58,070 nucleotides of DNA from a virus: positions 1-58,070 of IMG/VR virus record IMGVR_UViG_3300021414_000003; one strand, 5' to 3'. The notes below the pieces were generated by a model. That model saw only the letters and a program-made list of their open reading frames with translations. It made no database searches and was not told the origin of the DNA. Of the stretch, positions 57,040 through 58,070 are shown piece after piece (positions within the stretch are counted from its first letter, which is position 1; the number at the start of each line of letters is the position of its first letter). Made by a program: the position numbers and the translations under genes.

Positions 57040-57524
57040 CCCAAGACACCGACCAGTACCGCGCAGGTTTTGAGGCGTGGGCGCGCGCCAAATCGCTGCC
57101 GATCATCCGCGAAACGACCCCGTTCGCCGGGGCGGATGGCTACGAGGACGCAGAAACGCACATTGCATGGACTTCCTGGATCGCGGCAAAAAGCGAAGCC
57201 AGCACCGAGCCTGGCGCGCTGACGGCATGCGCGAACTGCCTGCGCCCGAAGTGCGAGCACAACGGCAAGCTGTGCCCTGCGCCGTACACGACCGTCTGGC
57301 ACGCATGGGACTACAAAATTCAGCCGATGCCAACCTACAAAGAATATGCGGCCGGTGCGCTGTCGGATGATGCGAAGGACGCGGCGCGGTATCGAATAAT
57401 CAGGAGCGGCAGCACCGGCAACGACGAGCTTACTGTCGCAACCCTGTTCATCACCGGGACAGAGTTGGACGAAATCACCGACGCTGCTATTGAAGCGAAC
57501 AAGGCCGGGAGCCTCGATGCGTGA
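57036..57524 (+). CDS. Ead-like early protein
   Basis: 162 aa starting MTQDTDQYRAGFEAWARAKSL; the FEAW module, a Cys cluster (CANCLRPKCEHNGKLC) and a helical C-terminal region (YRIIRSGSTGNDELTVATLF). Shares modules with the larger mosaic genes upstream. Confidence 0.65.
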   Translation: MTQDTDQYRAGFEAWARAKSLPIIRETTPFAGADGYEDAETHIAWTSWIAAKSEASTEPGALTACANCLRPKCEHNGKLCPAPYTTVWHAWDYKIQPMPTYKEYAAGALSDDAKDAARYRIIRSGSTGNDELTVATLFITGTELDEITDAAIEANKAGSLDA

Positions 57525-57711
57525 CATGGCAGGCCGGCGCATGACCCTGGATCGCCGGTTCCGCAAGCTACTGGCGGCGCTGTACTTGATCGGCAAGCGC
57601 AAGAGCGAGCGGCGCGGCGGCTGGGATCGGCGCCGGGGAGTGGCAGAAGAAACGTGCGCGGGATGCGCGCACTTCAGTAACGAAAGGAAAGACGATGGAC
57701 AAGCAATCTGA
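57517..57711 (+). CDS. Small basic protein
   Basis: 64 aa from MRDMAGRRMTLDRRF. Very Arg/Lys-rich, with CAGCAHF near the end (C-x2-C). Overlaps both neighbours; perhaps a DNA-binding helper of excision. Unknown. Confidence 0.55.
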   Translation: MRDMAGRRMTLDRRFRKLLAALYLIGKRKSERRGGWDRRRGVAEETCAGCAHFSNERKDDGQAI

Positions 57712-57910
57712 AACCCCGAAGCAATTTCTTCGGCTGCCGGCCGTCATCAGCACTGTCGGCATCGGCCGCACAACAATCTATGACCGAATCAAGGCGGGAA
57801 CGTTTCCGGCGCCGGTTCAGCTCGGCCCGCGTGCCGTCGCCTGGGATGCGGCGGCGATCGCCAAGTGGCAGTCGAGCCTCGTGAGTGGGGTGAAAAAGAC
57901 CCTCGTTTAG
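57695..57910 (+). CDS. AlpA-family excisionase/regulator
   Basis: 71 aa. LRLPAVISTVGIGRTTIYDRIKAGTFPAPVQLGPRAVAWDAAAIAKW is the AlpA winged-HTH. Such proteins bend DNA at att and act as excisionase or activate int. It is the last gene before attR, and its stop is one base from the right arm-type sites. It lies at the end of the right early operon, so it should be made on induction. Confidence 0.92.
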   Translation: MDKQSETPKQFLRLPAVISTVGIGRTTIYDRIKAGTFPAPVQLGPRAVAWDAAAIAKWQSSLVSGVKKTLV

Positions 57911-57911
57911 G

Positions 57912-57933
57912 ACGGGGGTAGAGACGGGGGTAG
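57912..57933 (+). other. Candidate integrase arm-type sites, right pair
   Basis: acgggggtag at 57912-57921 and 57924-57933, direct repeats 12 bases apart, 42 bases left of the attR core. Same unit, spacing and orientation as at 249-270. Confidence 0.6.
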
Positions 57934-57943
57934 CAGGAAAAAG

Positions 57944-57967
57944 AAAAGCCCCTTCATAGGGGCTTTT
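57944..57967. terminator. Bidirectional terminator between alpA and tRNA-Ser
   Basis: AAAAGCCCC-TTCATA-GGGGCTTTT. It ends the right early operon and, on the minus strand, replaces the terminator of tRNA-Ser displaced to the left of attL by integration. Confidence 0.8.
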
Positions 57968-57975
57968 CAAGGTAA

Positions 57976-57990
57976 CTGGCGGAGACGGTG
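57976..57990. other. attR: attR core, 15-bp repeat
   Basis: ctggcggagacggtg, identical to 113-127. It includes the CCA end and 3' acceptor strand of tRNA-Ser, so the tRNA stays complete after integration. Confidence 0.9.
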
Positions 57991-58069
57991 GGATTCGAAC
58001 CCACGATACAGGTATAAGCCGTATGCATCCTTAGCAGGGATGTGCCTTCGGCCACTCGGCCACGTCTCC
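57977..58069 (-). tRNA. tRNA-Ser (anticodon GCU)
   Basis: About 93 nt with encoded CCA. Acceptor GGAGACG pairs with CGTCTCC; anticodon loop CTGCTAA gives GCU (reads AGC/AGU); a long variable arm typical of Ser (ATACGGCTTATACCTGTAT); T arm GTGGGTTCGAATCCCAC. Integration target of the prophage. Confidence 0.95.
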
Positions 58070-58070
58070 A

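Noticed and set aside
1-58070. Insertion sequences or transposases
   Set aside because: None seen; no transposase motif or IS-type terminal repeats.

Overview
The window holds one essentially complete, intact-looking temperate siphophage integrated at the 3' end of a tRNA-Ser(GCU) gene. A 15-bp direct repeat (ctggcggagacggtg) at 113-127 (attL) and 57976-57990 (attR) bounds the element, giving a prophage of about 57.86 kb. Only some 110 bases of host DNA on the left and the tRNA gene on the right lie outside it. High GC, strong Shine-Dalgarno sites, and families such as BPSL0067, STY0301, DUF1064 and YdaT suggest a beta-proteobacterial host (Burkholderiales, possibly Massilia/Oxalobacteraceae). 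That assignment is inference; no host marker gene other than the tRNA is present.

Layout from left to right: (1) 0.1-3.3 kb, plus strand: P4-type tyrosine integrase, a divergent pair of small genes around a LexA-type SOS box, and a two-gene cassette of a papain-like amidase (BPSL0067 family) plus a secreted STY0301-family protein that looks like an effector/immunity pair. (2) 3.3-5.3 kb, minus strand: Rz1, Rz, M15 endolysin, LydA-like holin and a permuted papain-like protein. (3) 5.3-19.7 kb: lambda-type tail genes (J, I, K, L, M, tape measure, GT with a -1 frameshift, V, DUF3168, gp10-like). (4) 19.7-30.4 kb: head-tail connectors, a protein of about sixteen 20/21-residue repeats, other structural proteins, HK97-fold capsid, S49 protease, portal, terminases and HNH nuclease. 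(5) 30.4-32.7 kb: metallophosphoesterase, a 600-nt non-coding late leader with a terminator, and a Q-position gene. (6) 32.8-44.1 kb, minus strand: an AT-rich lipoprotein moron, then the early operon (DUF1064 nuclease, DnaC-like loader, replication protein, Rha/KilAC antirepressor, YbcO-like nuclease, orphan C5 methyltransferase, HTH, YdaT, Cro). (7) 44.2-48.0 kb: CI repressor with downstream accessory genes, including an AT-rich soluble plus membrane gene pair resembling lambda RexA-RexB. (8) 48.4-57.9 kb, plus strand: second early operon with a 19 x 27-bp repeat gene, many small coupled genes, rdgC, Ea22/Ead-like mosaic genes, and an AlpA-type excisionase next to attR.

Regulation readable from sequence: identical operators (TTTAGG-N4-CCTAAA) lie at the cI-cro region and, 4.3 kb away, at the second early promoter, so one repressor probably controls both early operons as lambda CI controls PR and PL. 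The CI protein is LexA-like and should self-cleave in the SOS response. The late operon runs minus strand from about 32 to 3.3 kb and contains repeated hairpin-plus-U-tract elements just upstream of start codons, which implies antitermination by the gene at 32246-32680. Candidate integrase arm sites lie as 12-bp-spaced direct repeats on both sides of the att core. The strongest candidates for undescribed biology are the RexAB-like pair, the amidase/immunity cassette, the lipoprotein moron and the beta-repeat structural protein.
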